NCBI RefSeq assembly: GCF_963678875.1
Contig: NZ_OY787456.1
Span: 2,356,001 to 2,420,000 of the forward strand
DNA length: 64,000 nucleotides
DNA from: an uncultured Hyphomonas sp.
GTDB lineage: Bacteria; Pseudomonadota; Alphaproteobacteria; Caulobacterales; Hyphomonadaceae
Direction of reading: 5' to 3'
The translations under genes were made by a program, and so were the position numbers. Positions 42,858 through 51,333 of this stretch are shown here, in pieces. Numbering within the stretch: position 1 is the first letter of the stretch; each line of letters begins with the position of its first letter. The notes beneath the pieces are model-generated. The model made no database searches and had not been told where the DNA came from. It saw only the letters and a list, made by a program, of their open reading frames with translations.

Positions 42858-44009
42858 CTACACGAGCGGATACTGAACCGGCAAATCCAGCATGTTCCGC
42901 CCGGTGACCTCACGCGATGCGTCCCAGTCCCAGAAGGCATGCGAGCAGATCGTGTTGAGATCGCGCCAATAGCGTTGCAGGGGCTGGTCGAGATGATAGC
43001 TCGATGCGCCGGCATTCGACATCATTACGTTCACCGACTGACGGCAATGTTCAGACAGGAAGGCGGCCCGCCCCTTCATCGCGATCCGATCATCCCACGT
43101 GTATTCACCTGCAGCGACGATCTCTTCAGCCCGCCGGTAGACATCCTGCGCCATCTCCTGCGCGACCTGCGCACGTATTCCCATTTCACCCAGCACGATG
43201 TGGGCATGCTGTAAGTCCTTGACCACAACGCCGGTGAAGTTGCGAACACGCCGGGAAACCATCTCCTCGAACTCTGCCTTGGCGCCGACGACACCGCCCG
43301 TTACGACAGGTACGATGGTGCAAAAAGCCAGCAGCAGGAACGGCGCCTTGTAGAGCGGGTTCTCGTGCAGGCTGGAACCTTCGGTTCTGCCGCTGTTGAA
43401 TTCGACAAGGTCCAGAGAACGGTAGTCCGGCACGAATACCTTCTCGACGGAATAGTCGTTGCTGCCCGTCCCCGCGGCGCCGGAGAAGTTCCATGTGTCG
43501 ATCATTTTCATTTCTGATGCCGGGATCAGGAAGGAGCGCCCGCTATCGCCAACGCGCCCACTCATCTGGACCCAGTCGGAATTCACCACGCCGGAGCCCC
43601 ATACAGCACGCCCACTCACTTCCCAGCCGCCATCGACCTTCCTGGCCTCCAGGTTTGGCTCCGTTGCAGCGGGCATTTTGACATAGCCGCGCGGCGAGAA
43701 CAGTTCCTCCTGGGCCTGCTCGCTGAACCGCGTCACATAGATGTTGTGGCCGGCATAGAAGGCCGTGATCCAGCCGGTGGACACGCACGCGCTGCTGATC
43801 GTTTCCACCACCTGCCGCATCGTATCGAGACTGGCTTCCGATCCGCCCCACCGCTTCGGGACGAACATCTGAAGGATCTCCGCATCCGCCAGTTCCTGAA
43901 GCGTCTCATCCGGCACATGCCGCAGCTTTTCGGTTTCTGCGGCGCGCGCCCGGATCGCCGGGACCAGAGCTTTTGCGCGGTTGATCAGCTCAATGTCGGT
44001 AGCAGGCAT
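42858..44009 (-). CDS. acyl-CoA-dehydrogenase-fold flavin monooxygenase (HsaA-like)
   Basis: Protein of 383 residues from ATG 44009, which has AGAGGAA 6 bases upstream. It is of the group D flavin hydroxylase type (HsaA, HpaB C2, DszC): AILQMFVPKRWGGSEASLDTMRQVVETISSACVSTGWI and AVWGSGVVNSDWVQMSG fit, and there is no acyl-CoA dehydrogenase catalytic Glu region. The C-terminus SSYHLDQPLQRYWRDLNTICSHAFWDWD is typical of this group. Such enzymes need reduced FMN/FAD from a partner reductase, which is not encoded nearby. Divergent from a TetR gene. Confidence 0.85.
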   Translation of the reverse strand: MPATDIELINRAKALVPAIRARAAETEKLRHVPDETLQELADAEILQMFVPKRWGGSEASLDTMRQVVETISSACVSTGWITAFYAGHNIYVTRFSEQAQEELFSPRGYVKMPAATEPNLEARKVDGGWEVSGRAVWGSGVVNSDWVQMSGRVGDSGRSFLIPASEMKMIDTWNFSGAAGTGSNDYSVEKVFVPDYRSLDLVEFNSGRTEGSSLHENPLYKAPFLLLAFCTIVPVVTGGVVGAKAEFEEMVSRRVRNFTGVVVKDLQHAHIVLGEMGIRAQVAQEMAQDVYRRAEEIVAAGEYTWDDRIAMKGRAAFLSEHCRQSVNVMMSNAGASSYHLDQPLQRYWRDLNTICSHAFWDWDASREVTGRNMLDLPVQYPLV

Positions 44010-44106
44010 GAGTGTTTCCTCTTCAGATTTTCGGGAAGCCATACCATTAAATGTCCACTTGTCTATTTTTTTAGATTTGGAAATTTTTATCGCCTATAAG
44101 CCACGC

Positions 44107-44769
44107 ATGATGAGCAAGACTGTGAAACGCGGAAAAGGCCGTCCCGCCGCTGGCGGCAGGCATGTCGTCGACGAAGAAAGATGCATGGAGATAGCGCTCG
44201 AAACCTTTGCGGAATTCGGCTTCGAAGGCGCCTCGGTTCGCGACATTTCCCGGAAAAGCAGCATCAGTCACAGCCTGCTTAATGCAAAGTATGGGTCGAA
44301 GAGAGGCTTGTGGACCGCGGCTTTCGATTTCGGCATGAACCGGCTGTACGACCGCATGGCCGCCCATGAACAGACAGCAGAGTCCGATCACGACTTGCCG
44401 GATCAGCTACGCCAGGTCAGCCTTAATTTCCTGATGGGTCTCGTCGAATCTCCGACAATTTTCATGATCATGAACGCAGAAGGCGGCCACCAAAGCGACC
44501 GGCTGGACTACATCGTCCAGAAATTTTTCCACCAGCGGAACTGGGCGTTCACCGATATTCTGGCGAAGGGACAACGCGCAGGCGTTTTCAAAAAGGTGAA
44601 CCCGGTCGTGCCCTTCACCTTGCTCGCTCATGGAGCCGGCGCCATACTGGCATTGCGCCCATTGATCCAGACCGTCGACGCCCGCCTGACAGCCTCCGAC
44701 CGCGCCGTACGGAAGTCTCTGGAAGACTCTGTCGACATCATTGTGACCGGACTTCTGGCCGGCAAATGA
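44107..44769 (+). CDS. TetR family transcriptional regulator
   Basis: Regulator of 220 residues starting at ATG 44107 (a second ATG follows directly). The N-terminus is basic (MMSKTVKRGKGRPAAGGRH); the helix-turn-helix is EIALETFAEFGFEGASVRDISRKSSISHSLLNAKYGSKRGLW. It is divergent from the flavin hydroxylase gene with 97 bases between starts, an AT-rich gap. It probably controls the hydroxylase and may share control of the island. Confidence 0.88.
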   Translation: MMSKTVKRGKGRPAAGGRHVVDEERCMEIALETFAEFGFEGASVRDISRKSSISHSLLNAKYGSKRGLWTAAFDFGMNRLYDRMAAHEQTAESDHDLPDQLRQVSLNFLMGLVESPTIFMIMNAEGGHQSDRLDYIVQKFFHQRNWAFTDILAKGQRAGVFKKVNPVVPFTLLAHGAGAILALRPLIQTVDARLTASDRAVRKSLEDSVDIIVTGLLAGK

Positions 44770-45203
44770 CCTCCACTCCGAGGCCCGGCGGACGCCAAAC
44801 AGGTGAAACCCATTGTAATTTGTGGACAGTCTTTTTCCGAAAGTGAGCCTCGTCTTTCCCGCCTTCGTCTACCACAGATATACAATCCAACCTTCCCCTA
44901 AGCCACGCATTTGGATTGACTAACGTTGTCTCGCGCTCACGAAGTTCAACGGGATGTACTCTGGCTCAGCTGTCACTTTATAGTTCGGATACATTCGCAA
45001 AAACGCCTCAACCAGAACTTCCATTTACTTGGTACCCAAACGAAATCCAAGCTGTTCGTAGCTGCGCACGGCATGTGCATTGCGTAGGGAATGCTGGCTG
45101 GATCCGTTGCCATAGGCAAAGATGATCAAGTCTCGTGCTGTGTCCGGCTTGGTCAGGAAACCGCCAAGCCTTTACGACCCACTGCGGATTTCTTCCATTT
45201 GCA
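44770..45203. other. 434-base gap between convergent genes, degraded coding remnant
   Basis: No intact gene. On the minus strand the segment 44920-45120 reads like protein but is interrupted by stops (see the pseudogene entry). The rest shows no element I can name. Confidence 0.5.
44920..45024 (-). pseudogene. possible cytochrome P450 C-terminal remnant
   Basis: 34 codons on the minus strand read MEVLVEAFLRMYPNYKVTAE then PEYIPLNFVSARQR and stop. This resembles the helix L and tail after the haem motif of bacterial P450s. In frame just upstream, after a TAA, lies GFRLGTK, which could be what is left of the G-H-R-C-L-G haem loop. The longer upstream stretch NAHAVRSYEQLGFRLGTK also resembles the end of a GNAT acetyltransferase, so the origin is uncertain. 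Confidence 0.3.
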
Positions 45204-46394
45204 TCAGGTCCGATTTTCCGAGCGTTCTTTCCGCCACATAATATGGGCGATAATGAACAGCCCAAAGGACAGAAGAGTGAGAACATAAGTACAAACAGCC
45301 ACCCTCACGAACATGCCCTGAACTTCGGGAAACAAGCTGACGAGAGCCGGACCGATGCCCATTCCGGCGAAAGCCAGGACTGGTAGAAGAGACGTCACCC
45401 TCTCAGTCGGGTCGACTTCCGCGACGATGCCCATCATCAGCGGCAGGCCTCCACCCCACGCAAATAGGAACAGAGCGCTTGCCGCGTAGAAGAGGCCCAA
45501 ATCCATATGTTCGGTGAACAGCGCGACACTCAAGGCCAATGTCAGGCAAACGGTCAGCACTGGTGCGATCCGGCCGAAGCGGGATGTGATAAGAGCGGCC
45601 AGCAGTGACCCCGCAATTGCTGCTACATTGCCAACCGCCAGGGCCTGCCCGATCCCGCCATCCGAGAGGCCGGCAATCGAGCCTAGCACACCTGCGAAGA
45701 CCCAGAGCACCCCTACTGCGGCAGAAAAGACGAAATAGGATGCGGCCTTGAGCAATACGGCCGGATGAAACATCGATGGTTCTGCGCTGGTGTCACTTTC
45801 CCCAGCCGCCGTGAAAGTACTCCGCCGCAATGCCCAACTGGCTGGCAGCAGCATTAGCTGCACACCCGCCAAGAATATCCCGACAGGTAAGAGTGCCGAC
45901 GCTCCACCGAGAGCAGGAATGGCCAGCAGAACGATAACGGCCACCAAAGCCTGCAGGGTAAGGATGAAAGCAAAGCCACGGTCTGGGTTTCTGGACGCCC
46001 CGACAATCGCCGCAGACAGCGCAAGGAGTATGCCTGCCCCAAAGCCCGCAAGTGCTTCCATCAGGACGGCTCCATTGAAGCCTGGAACCAAGGCGACACC
46101 CAGCTGCGCCACACACGCCAACAGGGTCGCAAAAATGGAGGTCAACCGGAATGGCAGACGCTGCAGCAAGACGGTGACGAACAAGGAGCCAAGCGCAGTG
46201 CCAAGGAGGTTGGCGAGCCCGATCAAACCTGAATCTATTTCCGCAACCTCAAAGGCCTGCGCGATGAGGCTTGCCAGCAAAGGCATAGCCACGACCTGGG
46301 TGACGCCGAGCCCCCCAATCAGGATGGCCGCAACAACCTCACCCCTGGCTGGGCCGGAAGACTGCAACGCACCTGTTTCGGAGGGGGGTCCCAT
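45204..46394 (-). CDS. MFS transporter
   Basis: Inner-membrane carrier of 396 residues with about twelve helices. ATG 46394 overlaps the stop of the GMC oxidoreductase gene by one base (ATGA-type junction), so it is the third gene of the PhyH-GMC-MFS operon. Small-residue-rich helices such as GLIGLANLLGTALGSLFV and the loop TSRFGRIAPVL fit the MFS fold. No sugar or drug signature was recognised. It likely transports the substrate or a product of the operon's oxidases. Confidence 0.82.
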   Translation of the reverse strand: MGPPSETGALQSSGPARGEVVAAILIGGLGVTQVVAMPLLASLIAQAFEVAEIDSGLIGLANLLGTALGSLFVTVLLQRLPFRLTSIFATLLACVAQLGVALVPGFNGAVLMEALAGFGAGILLALSAAIVGASRNPDRGFAFILTLQALVAVIVLLAIPALGGASALLPVGIFLAGVQLMLLPASWALRRSTFTAAGESDTSAEPSMFHPAVLLKAASYFVFSAAVGVLWVFAGVLGSIAGLSDGGIGQALAVGNVAAIAGSLLAALITSRFGRIAPVLTVCLTLALSVALFTEHMDLGLFYAASALFLFAWGGGLPLMMGIVAEVDPTERVTSLLPVLAFAGMGIGPALVSLFPEVQGMFVRVAVCTYVLTLLSFGLFIIAHIMWRKERSENRT

Positions 46395-48025
46395 CAATTG
46401 GCATCCGCAGGAAGAATCTCGCGATCCAGGATATGGTCGGCGGCCTTCTCTGCCAACATCAGCGTTGGGGCATTTATGTTCCCATTGGTAATGTTCGGGA
46501 ACACAGAGGAATCGACCACACGCAGCCCTTCCACACCAATCACACGACATTCAGAATCCACGACCGAGCCCGGGTCATCCGGACTGCCCATCCGGCAGGT
46601 GCCGCAGGGGTGGTAAGCGCTTTCGACTTCCCGTGCGACAAACGCATCAATATCGTCATCGCTCATGCAGTTGAGGCCCGGCGTGATTTCTCCACCATTG
46701 TACGCCTTCAGAGCAGGCTGGGAGAAAATCTCCCGCGTCAGTTTCACGCTGGCACGGAACGCCTTCCAGTCGGCATCGCTCGACATATAGTTGAACTGAA
46801 TAATGGGCGCCGCCAGCGGGTCCGCAGACGCCAGCCTCACCGTGCCCCTTGCGGCCGTTCGTCCCGGCCCGATATGCGCCTGGAACCCGTGCGCTTGCAC
46901 AGGCTGACTGCCGTCATACCGGATCGCTGCGGGCAGGAAGTGATACTGCGCATCGGGATAGTCAGACTTCTCATCGAGCCCAACAAATCCGGCCGTCTCG
47001 AAGTGGTTGCTTGCCCCAATGCCTGATTTGGTCAGGAGCCATTGCAAGCCGGCAAGCCCTTTGCTGAGCGGGTTCATGTACCGGCGCAGCGTGATGGGTT
47101 GGGTGCAACGTGACTGGAGATAGATCTCAAGATGGTCCTGCAGATTCTGTCCCACGCCAGCGCGCTCGCTGACCATGTCGATGCCATGCGCGCTCAGCTG
47201 ATCCTTCGGGCCGATGCCTGAGAGCATGAGCAATTTTGCCGAATTGAACACCGAAGCGCTGAGTATGACCTCCTTGCGCGCGAGAAGCACACGGCGCTCG
47301 CCCTTCTGGACCAGTTCGACACCGACCGCCTTGTTTCCCTTCCAGAGGACGCGGCAGGCAAGCCCACGATAAAGCTTTAGATTTTCCCGTTGCCGGGCAG
47401 GCTTCAGATAGGCATTCGCCGCCGACCAGCGCCGGCCTTTCCAGATGGTCTGGTCCATCGGACCAAAGCCATCCTGATGCAGACCATTACAATCCGCCGT
47501 CTTGCTGAACCCGGCTTCCTGGGCTGCGTTCATAAAGGCCTGGTCGAGCGGATGTTGCTGCTTCGGCACCGTGATGTGCAACGGGCCGTTAGTTCCGCGG
47601 ATGGACGGATCGGCTCCCTCGACATTTTCAAGCCGGCGGAAATAGGGAGCGACATGCTTGCCGCTCCACCCTTTGGCGCCTTGTGCTTCCCAGGCATCAA
47701 AATCCTTGGCATTCCCGCGAATATAGACGAGGCCGTTGATCGAAGAGGATCCACCCAGAACCTTGCCTCTCGGAGTCGCCAGCCTTCGTCCGCCGATATG
47801 AGGTTCGGGCTCGCTTCGATACCCCCAGTCGTATCGATTCATGTTCATGGGATAGGACAATGCCGCCGGCATCTGGATGAACGGCCCGATGTCCGAGCCG
47901 CCATATTCCAGCAAGGCGACATTATGATTGCCGCAAGCCGAAAGGCGGTTCGCCAGAACACAGCCCGCCGATCCGGCCCCGACGATGACATAATCCGCCG
48001 TACCAATTTCGAGAGAACTGGCCAT
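46394..48025 (-). CDS. GMC family alcohol oxidoreductase (choline dehydrogenase-like)
   Basis: FAD enzyme of 543 residues. The dinucleotide fold is DYVIVGAGSAGCVLANRL, the GMC signature RGKVLGGSSSINGLVYIRG, and the catalytic His-Asn pair is in AYHPCGTCRMG and NGNINAPTLMLAEKAAD. The length equals that of BetA-like and long-chain alcohol dehydrogenases of the family. It oxidises a primary or secondary alcohol; a BetB-like aldehyde dehydrogenase is encoded at 51334 and could take the next step. It lies 2 bases after the PhyH gene stop. Confidence 0.9.
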   Translation of the reverse strand: MASSLEIGTADYVIVGAGSAGCVLANRLSACGNHNVALLEYGGSDIGPFIQMPAALSYPMNMNRYDWGYRSEPEPHIGGRRLATPRGKVLGGSSSINGLVYIRGNAKDFDAWEAQGAKGWSGKHVAPYFRRLENVEGADPSIRGTNGPLHITVPKQQHPLDQAFMNAAQEAGFSKTADCNGLHQDGFGPMDQTIWKGRRWSAANAYLKPARQRENLKLYRGLACRVLWKGNKAVGVELVQKGERRVLLARKEVILSASVFNSAKLLMLSGIGPKDQLSAHGIDMVSERAGVGQNLQDHLEIYLQSRCTQPITLRRYMNPLSKGLAGLQWLLTKSGIGASNHFETAGFVGLDEKSDYPDAQYHFLPAAIRYDGSQPVQAHGFQAHIGPGRTAARGTVRLASADPLAAPIIQFNYMSSDADWKAFRASVKLTREIFSQPALKAYNGGEITPGLNCMSDDDIDAFVAREVESAYHPCGTCRMGSPDDPGSVVDSECRVIGVEGLRVVDSSVFPNITNGNINAPTLMLAEKAADHILDREILPADAN

Positions 48026-48027
48026 GT

Positions 48028-48861
48028 TTACTGGTCCAGAAGCGCTCTTGGACTTCCGACTTCATACATATTGATGATGCCGCCGCCCCGGCTCGTGCCG
48101 TCATAGATGTCATAGCCAAGCAGGCTTTGTGCACGTTCTGGCAGCTGACGGATCTTCTCCAGCGGAATACCCAGCCAGCTGTTCTCAACCGGCACCAGCC
48201 AGCCATGACAGAAAGAAACCGATAGTCCGCGCCGTGGAACACCGCTGACATTCTTCCCACCGCCATGAAGGGTCTGGCCGGTGAAGATGGCGACCGACCC
48301 CGGCGACATGACCGCCTGAGTGATCTCATCTAGCTCGGGTTCGCGGTCGATGTCCCATTTGTGGCTGCCGGGAACAACCACCGTCGCCCCGTTTTCCGCA
48401 GTGTAATCGCTGAGCGCAATCATCACATTGATGACAAGCGGCGCCGCGGTTTGGGCAGCGCGCGGCCAGGAATCGTCATCCCGGTGGATCGGCTGGGCGG
48501 TCTCTCCACCGCGGATCTCAATCAACTCGGCAGCGCTCAGGCGATAATCCGTACAGTTCGGTTTGAGCTGCTGGTCCATGACTTCCATGATGCGCTTATC
48601 CGTGAGGACCGGACCAAAGCTATCAGCCTTCGCCGCAATGCCGTGAAGGCGCACGGTGTAGCCGCCAAGGAAGTCGTCATACATATTGTTCTGAACACGC
48701 GGACGACTCTCGGCGATATGAGGCTCAAGTTCTCCGTTGAGCGCTTTGATCAGCTCCTCGGAGAAGAAGTTCTCAACAATGACGACGCCATCTTCTTCGA
48801 GCGCCCGATTGATTTCTGCGCCAGTTGATGAGCCTGACAGCTGTTTCACAGTCGCACTCAT
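48028..48861 (-). CDS. PhyH family Fe(II)/2-oxoglutarate dioxygenase
   Basis: Protein of 277 residues with GGGAGG before ATG 48861. Iron ligands are visible as IHRDDDSW (HxD) and the distal His in TLHGGGKN; the oxoglutarate Arg is probably in PRRGLSVSFCHGW. ATVVVPGSHKWD is typical of phytanoyl-CoA-dioxygenase-like enzymes. It hydroxylates an unactivated carbon, perhaps producing the alcohol for the GMC enzyme encoded next. First gene of a three-gene operon, divergent from two tandem TetR genes. Confidence 0.88.
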   Translation of the reverse strand: MSATVKQLSGSSTGAEINRALEEDGVVIVENFFSEELIKALNGELEPHIAESRPRVQNNMYDDFLGGYTVRLHGIAAKADSFGPVLTDKRIMEVMDQQLKPNCTDYRLSAAELIEIRGGETAQPIHRDDDSWPRAAQTAAPLVINVMIALSDYTAENGATVVVPGSHKWDIDREPELDEITQAVMSPGSVAIFTGQTLHGGGKNVSGVPRRGLSVSFCHGWLVPVENSWLGIPLEKIRQLPERAQSLLGYDIYDGTSRGGGIINMYEVGSPRALLDQ

Positions 48862-48919
48862 GAAGTGTCCTCCCGGCCTTTTCCATTACGAAACCGTACA
48901 ATCGCAAAATCACTACCAT

Positions 48920-48943
48920 ATGTAAATGGTCAAGCAATTACAT
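48920..48943. promoter_or_regulatory. 24-bp inverted repeat in PhyH/TetR gap
   Basis: ATGTAAATG-GTCAAG-CAATTACAT: two 9-bp arms, 8 of 9 symmetrical, separated by 6 bases. The same 9-6-9 layout recurs at 51257-51280 with 18 of 26 aligned bases identical. Candidate operator of one of the two adjacent TetR proteins. Confidence 0.6.
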
Positions 48944-49020
48944 TTGTGTTTAGCTTATTATGTTACCAGCCTCGCGGCACAGACTTCCCTTTGGCGGTAT
49001 GAAAACCTGTGCGAGAGACT

Positions 49021-49656
49021 ATGCACAATGCTTTAAGCCAGACAGGGGTCATGACGACACTGCCACGCCAACGCCGCCAACGGAATGAGAGCCAGAGCCA
49101 TCTGGTCGATGCGACTATTTCGGTGATCTACAAGCATGGCTTCCACGAAGCGACCGCCCAGCGGATTGCCGAGGAAGCCGGTCTGTCAGCAGGCAACATT
49201 CACTATCACTTCGGATCGAAGGAAGAGCTGTTCGCCGCGGTGATGCGCCAGCTCATGTCGGATATCAGCGACACATTAGTGCGCGAATTAGGCAAGGCCG
49301 ACACACCTTTGGCGCGCGCCCATGCGATCATTCACGCAAACCTGTCCGAACCGCTGTACACGCACCGCAATTGTTTCGTCTGGCTACAGTTCTGGTCGGA
49401 GACGGCCCGATCGGAAGAACTGGCCCGGCTTGAGCGCATCAACGCTCAGCGCTTCCATCGCAATTTGCTCGACGCCCTCAGCAAGCTGCTGGAACGTGAG
49501 GATGCGGAGAAGATCGTCCAGGAACTTGTCGCGATGGTTGACGGGCTTTGGATCCGCAAGGCGCAGGACAATGATGCGGTCACGCCCGAAACTGCGAGGG
49601 CAATCGTGTTCAGCTATCTGGAACGGCGCCTCGAATCTGCAGCAGTCAAAGGCTGA
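49021..49656 (+). CDS. TetR family regulator (BetI-like)
   Basis: Regulator of about 211 residues. The start is uncertain: GTG 49009, ATG 49021 or ATG 49051 (the last has AGGGG close by). DNA-binding domain: LVDATISVIYKHGFHEATAQRIAEEAGLSAGNIHYHFGSKEELFAAVM. The arrangement next to a choline-dehydrogenase-like gene and a betaine-aldehyde-dehydrogenase-like gene recalls BetI. A second TetR gene follows after 5 bases, an unusual tandem. Confidence 0.85.
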   Translation: MHNALSQTGVMTTLPRQRRQRNESQSHLVDATISVIYKHGFHEATAQRIAEEAGLSAGNIHYHFGSKEELFAAVMRQLMSDISDTLVRELGKADTPLARAHAIIHANLSEPLYTHRNCFVWLQFWSETARSEELARLERINAQRFHRNLLDALSKLLEREDAEKIVQELVAMVDGLWIRKAQDNDAVTPETARAIVFSYLERRLESAAVKG

Positions 49657-49661
49657 GCGCA

Positions 49662-50240
49662 ATGGGACGAGCCGAGAAAAAACTGCTGCGCAAGCAAAGC
49701 CTGATCGAGGCGACGATCGTTTGCGTGAACAAGTATGGGTATGCCCAGTCGACCATTCAGAGGATCGCAGCTGTCGCCGGCCTGACAGGCGGGACCATTT
49801 ACCGGCATTTCGACAACAAACGCGACCTGTTCGAAGCCACAATGCGGCACTTGCTCAAGCTGGTGCTGGTCGAAGAGAAGCGTGCAGTTGCTGGAGCACA
49901 AACTGATACGGAACGCCTGAAAGCGGTCATTTCGTCAAAATTCGCACCGGCGCTGTTCAACTCCGAATTCTGCACAGTCTGGTTGCACTTCTGGGCACAC
50001 GCCCAGTCCTATCCGAGCTTCTCGCGGATAGAACGCCTTAGTGATCGCCTGCTACGCCGCAGCCTCAGCCGTTATGCAACAACGCTGATGCCGTCGGAAG
50101 AATCCGAGGCGTTCGTGTCGGAGATCACGCTTATTGTGGACGGTCTCTGGATCGCCCATGCCCAACGTGGCTCGGAGCTGACCTCCCACTCAGCAGATGA
50201 AATCGCGCAGGGCTGCCTGCAATCTCACCTGAAGCGGTAG
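49662..50240 (+). CDS. TetR family regulator (second of tandem pair)
   Basis: Regulator of 192 residues: SLIEATIVCVNKYGYAQSTIQRIAAVAGLTGGTIYRHFDNKRDLFEATM. Its C-terminal half (FNSEFCTVWLHFWAHAQSYPSFSRIERLSDRLLRRSL) is clearly related to that of the preceding TetR (RNCFVWLQFWSETARSEELARLERINAQRFHRNLL), so the two look like diverged duplicates. They may recognise different ligands on one operator family or form heteromers. Confidence 0.86.
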   Translation: MGRAEKKLLRKQSLIEATIVCVNKYGYAQSTIQRIAAVAGLTGGTIYRHFDNKRDLFEATMRHLLKLVLVEEKRAVAGAQTDTERLKAVISSKFAPALFNSEFCTVWLHFWAHAQSYPSFSRIERLSDRLLRRSLSRYATTLMPSEESEAFVSEITLIVDGLWIAHAQRGSELTSHSADEIAQGCLQSHLKR

Positions 50241-50242
50241 CT

Positions 50243-50264
50243 GGGGGAAGGCCTCAGGCCTCCC
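50243..50264. terminator. weak hairpin between convergent genes
   Basis: GGGAAGGCCT and AGGCCTCCC can pair with a one-base bulge in the short gap between the TetR gene and the converging dehydrogenase gene. The loop is minimal, so only a tentative terminator. Confidence 0.35.
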
Positions 50265-51165
50265 AATGCAGCGGCCAGTCTCCTTTCAGGCGCAGGTCTT
50301 CTCCCACCGCATCCTCAATCAGCTTGGCGACATGAAGCTCGCCGACGTCGCCTCCGTAGGCTTCGGCAGCATCGGCGAACCGCTCGCGCACCCGCGAACC
50401 GATCGGAATCGGGACACTGCCCCGCTCGGCAAGTGCCGCGCACAAACGCAGATCCTTCAGGCAGAGATCCAGCGTGAAGGACGGGTCGTAATGACCGGCA
50501 AATATCGAAGGGGCATCGTGTCGGGCGACAAAACTATCACCGACGCTGTCCTTGATGGCGTCCCAAAGAACGTCCAGCGGAACACCGGCCCGCTTGCCCA
50601 GCATAAGCCCCTCGCCGATCACAGCCGCATGCGTGAACCAAAGGTAATTGGTCACGAGCTTCACGGCATTGCCGGTACCCAGCGTTCCGCAACGGATCAC
50701 CCGGCCCATCCGCGCCAGGATTGGTTCACTCACGTCCAGTGCGTGATCTTCTCCGCCTGCAAACAACGTTAGTTCCCCCCGGCGTGCGCCATCAACAGCA
50801 CCGGTTACCGGCGAATCGACTGTTTTCACGCCCATTCCGGCAGCCTGCTCTGCGAGCTCGATCACAAGCCCCGCATCATTGGTGGTCGTGTCGACCCAGA
50901 TCGTGCCTTCGCTCAAGCCTTCGAAAACACCATTCTCGCCGCGCATGACACGATCGACGACATCCGGCTTGGGCAGCGATGTAATGAGGATATCAACGTC
51001 GCGGGCACACTCCGCCGGTGTCTCCGCCCATTTGGCGCCACCCTCGACATGTTGTGCGGCACGTGACTTATCGATGTCGTGCACTTTCAGCTCAAGGCCA
51101 GAGCGCAACAGCACCATGGCCATGTTAGCGCCCATGTTTCCGAGACCGATAAATCCGATACGCAT
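50254..51165 (-). CDS. 3-hydroxyisobutyrate dehydrogenase family oxidoreductase
   Basis: Beta-hydroxyacid dehydrogenase of 303 residues; I place the start at ATG 51165, preceded by AAAGGGG. The NAD(P) fold is MRIGFIGLGNMGANMAMVLL, substrate loop DSPVTGAVDGARRGELTLFAGG, and catalytic Lys in GNAVKLVTNYL. It oxidises or reduces a 3-hydroxy acid; isobutyrate, glycerate (tartronate semialdehyde) or another acid cannot be told apart. Divergent from the aldehyde dehydrogenase gene over a shared operator. Confidence 0.88.
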   Translation of the reverse strand: MRIGFIGLGNMGANMAMVLLRSGLELKVHDIDKSRAAQHVEGGAKWAETPAECARDVDILITSLPKPDVVDRVMRGENGVFEGLSEGTIWVDTTTNDAGLVIELAEQAAGMGVKTVDSPVTGAVDGARRGELTLFAGGEDHALDVSEPILARMGRVIRCGTLGTGNAVKLVTNYLWFTHAAVIGEGLMLGKRAGVPLDVLWDAIKDSVGDSFVARHDAPSIFAGHYDPSFTLDLCLKDLRLCAALAERGSVPIPIGSRVRERFADAAEAYGGDVGELHVAKLIEDAVGEDLRLKGDWPLHWEA

Positions 51166-51256
51166 GATTCCCCTTTCCTCAACGTGCGGCTGGAAAGCCT
51201 CGTCAGGCGCCGAAATGACGGCCTTCAGAGTGTCCGGGCCGCACGCGATTGACAAA

Positions 51257-51280
51257 ATGTAATTGAACGTGCAGTTATTT
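51257..51280. promoter_or_regulatory. 24-bp inverted repeat in dehydrogenase divergent gap
   Basis: ATGTAATTG-AACGTG-CAGTTATTT, the second copy of the 9-6-9 element at 48920. The left arm is exactly the reverse complement of the right arm of that copy. It lies between two divergent starts at 51165 and 51334. Confidence 0.55.
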
Positions 51281-51333
51281 TTTGAACCCGTAATCGAACC
51301 GGCGGATATCCGCAAGGGAAAAGGAAGCGCGAC

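Noticed and set aside
44916..45125. Small plus-strand frame of 69 codons
   Set aside because: Low-complexity translation with no start signal; the minus strand here reads more like a decayed gene.
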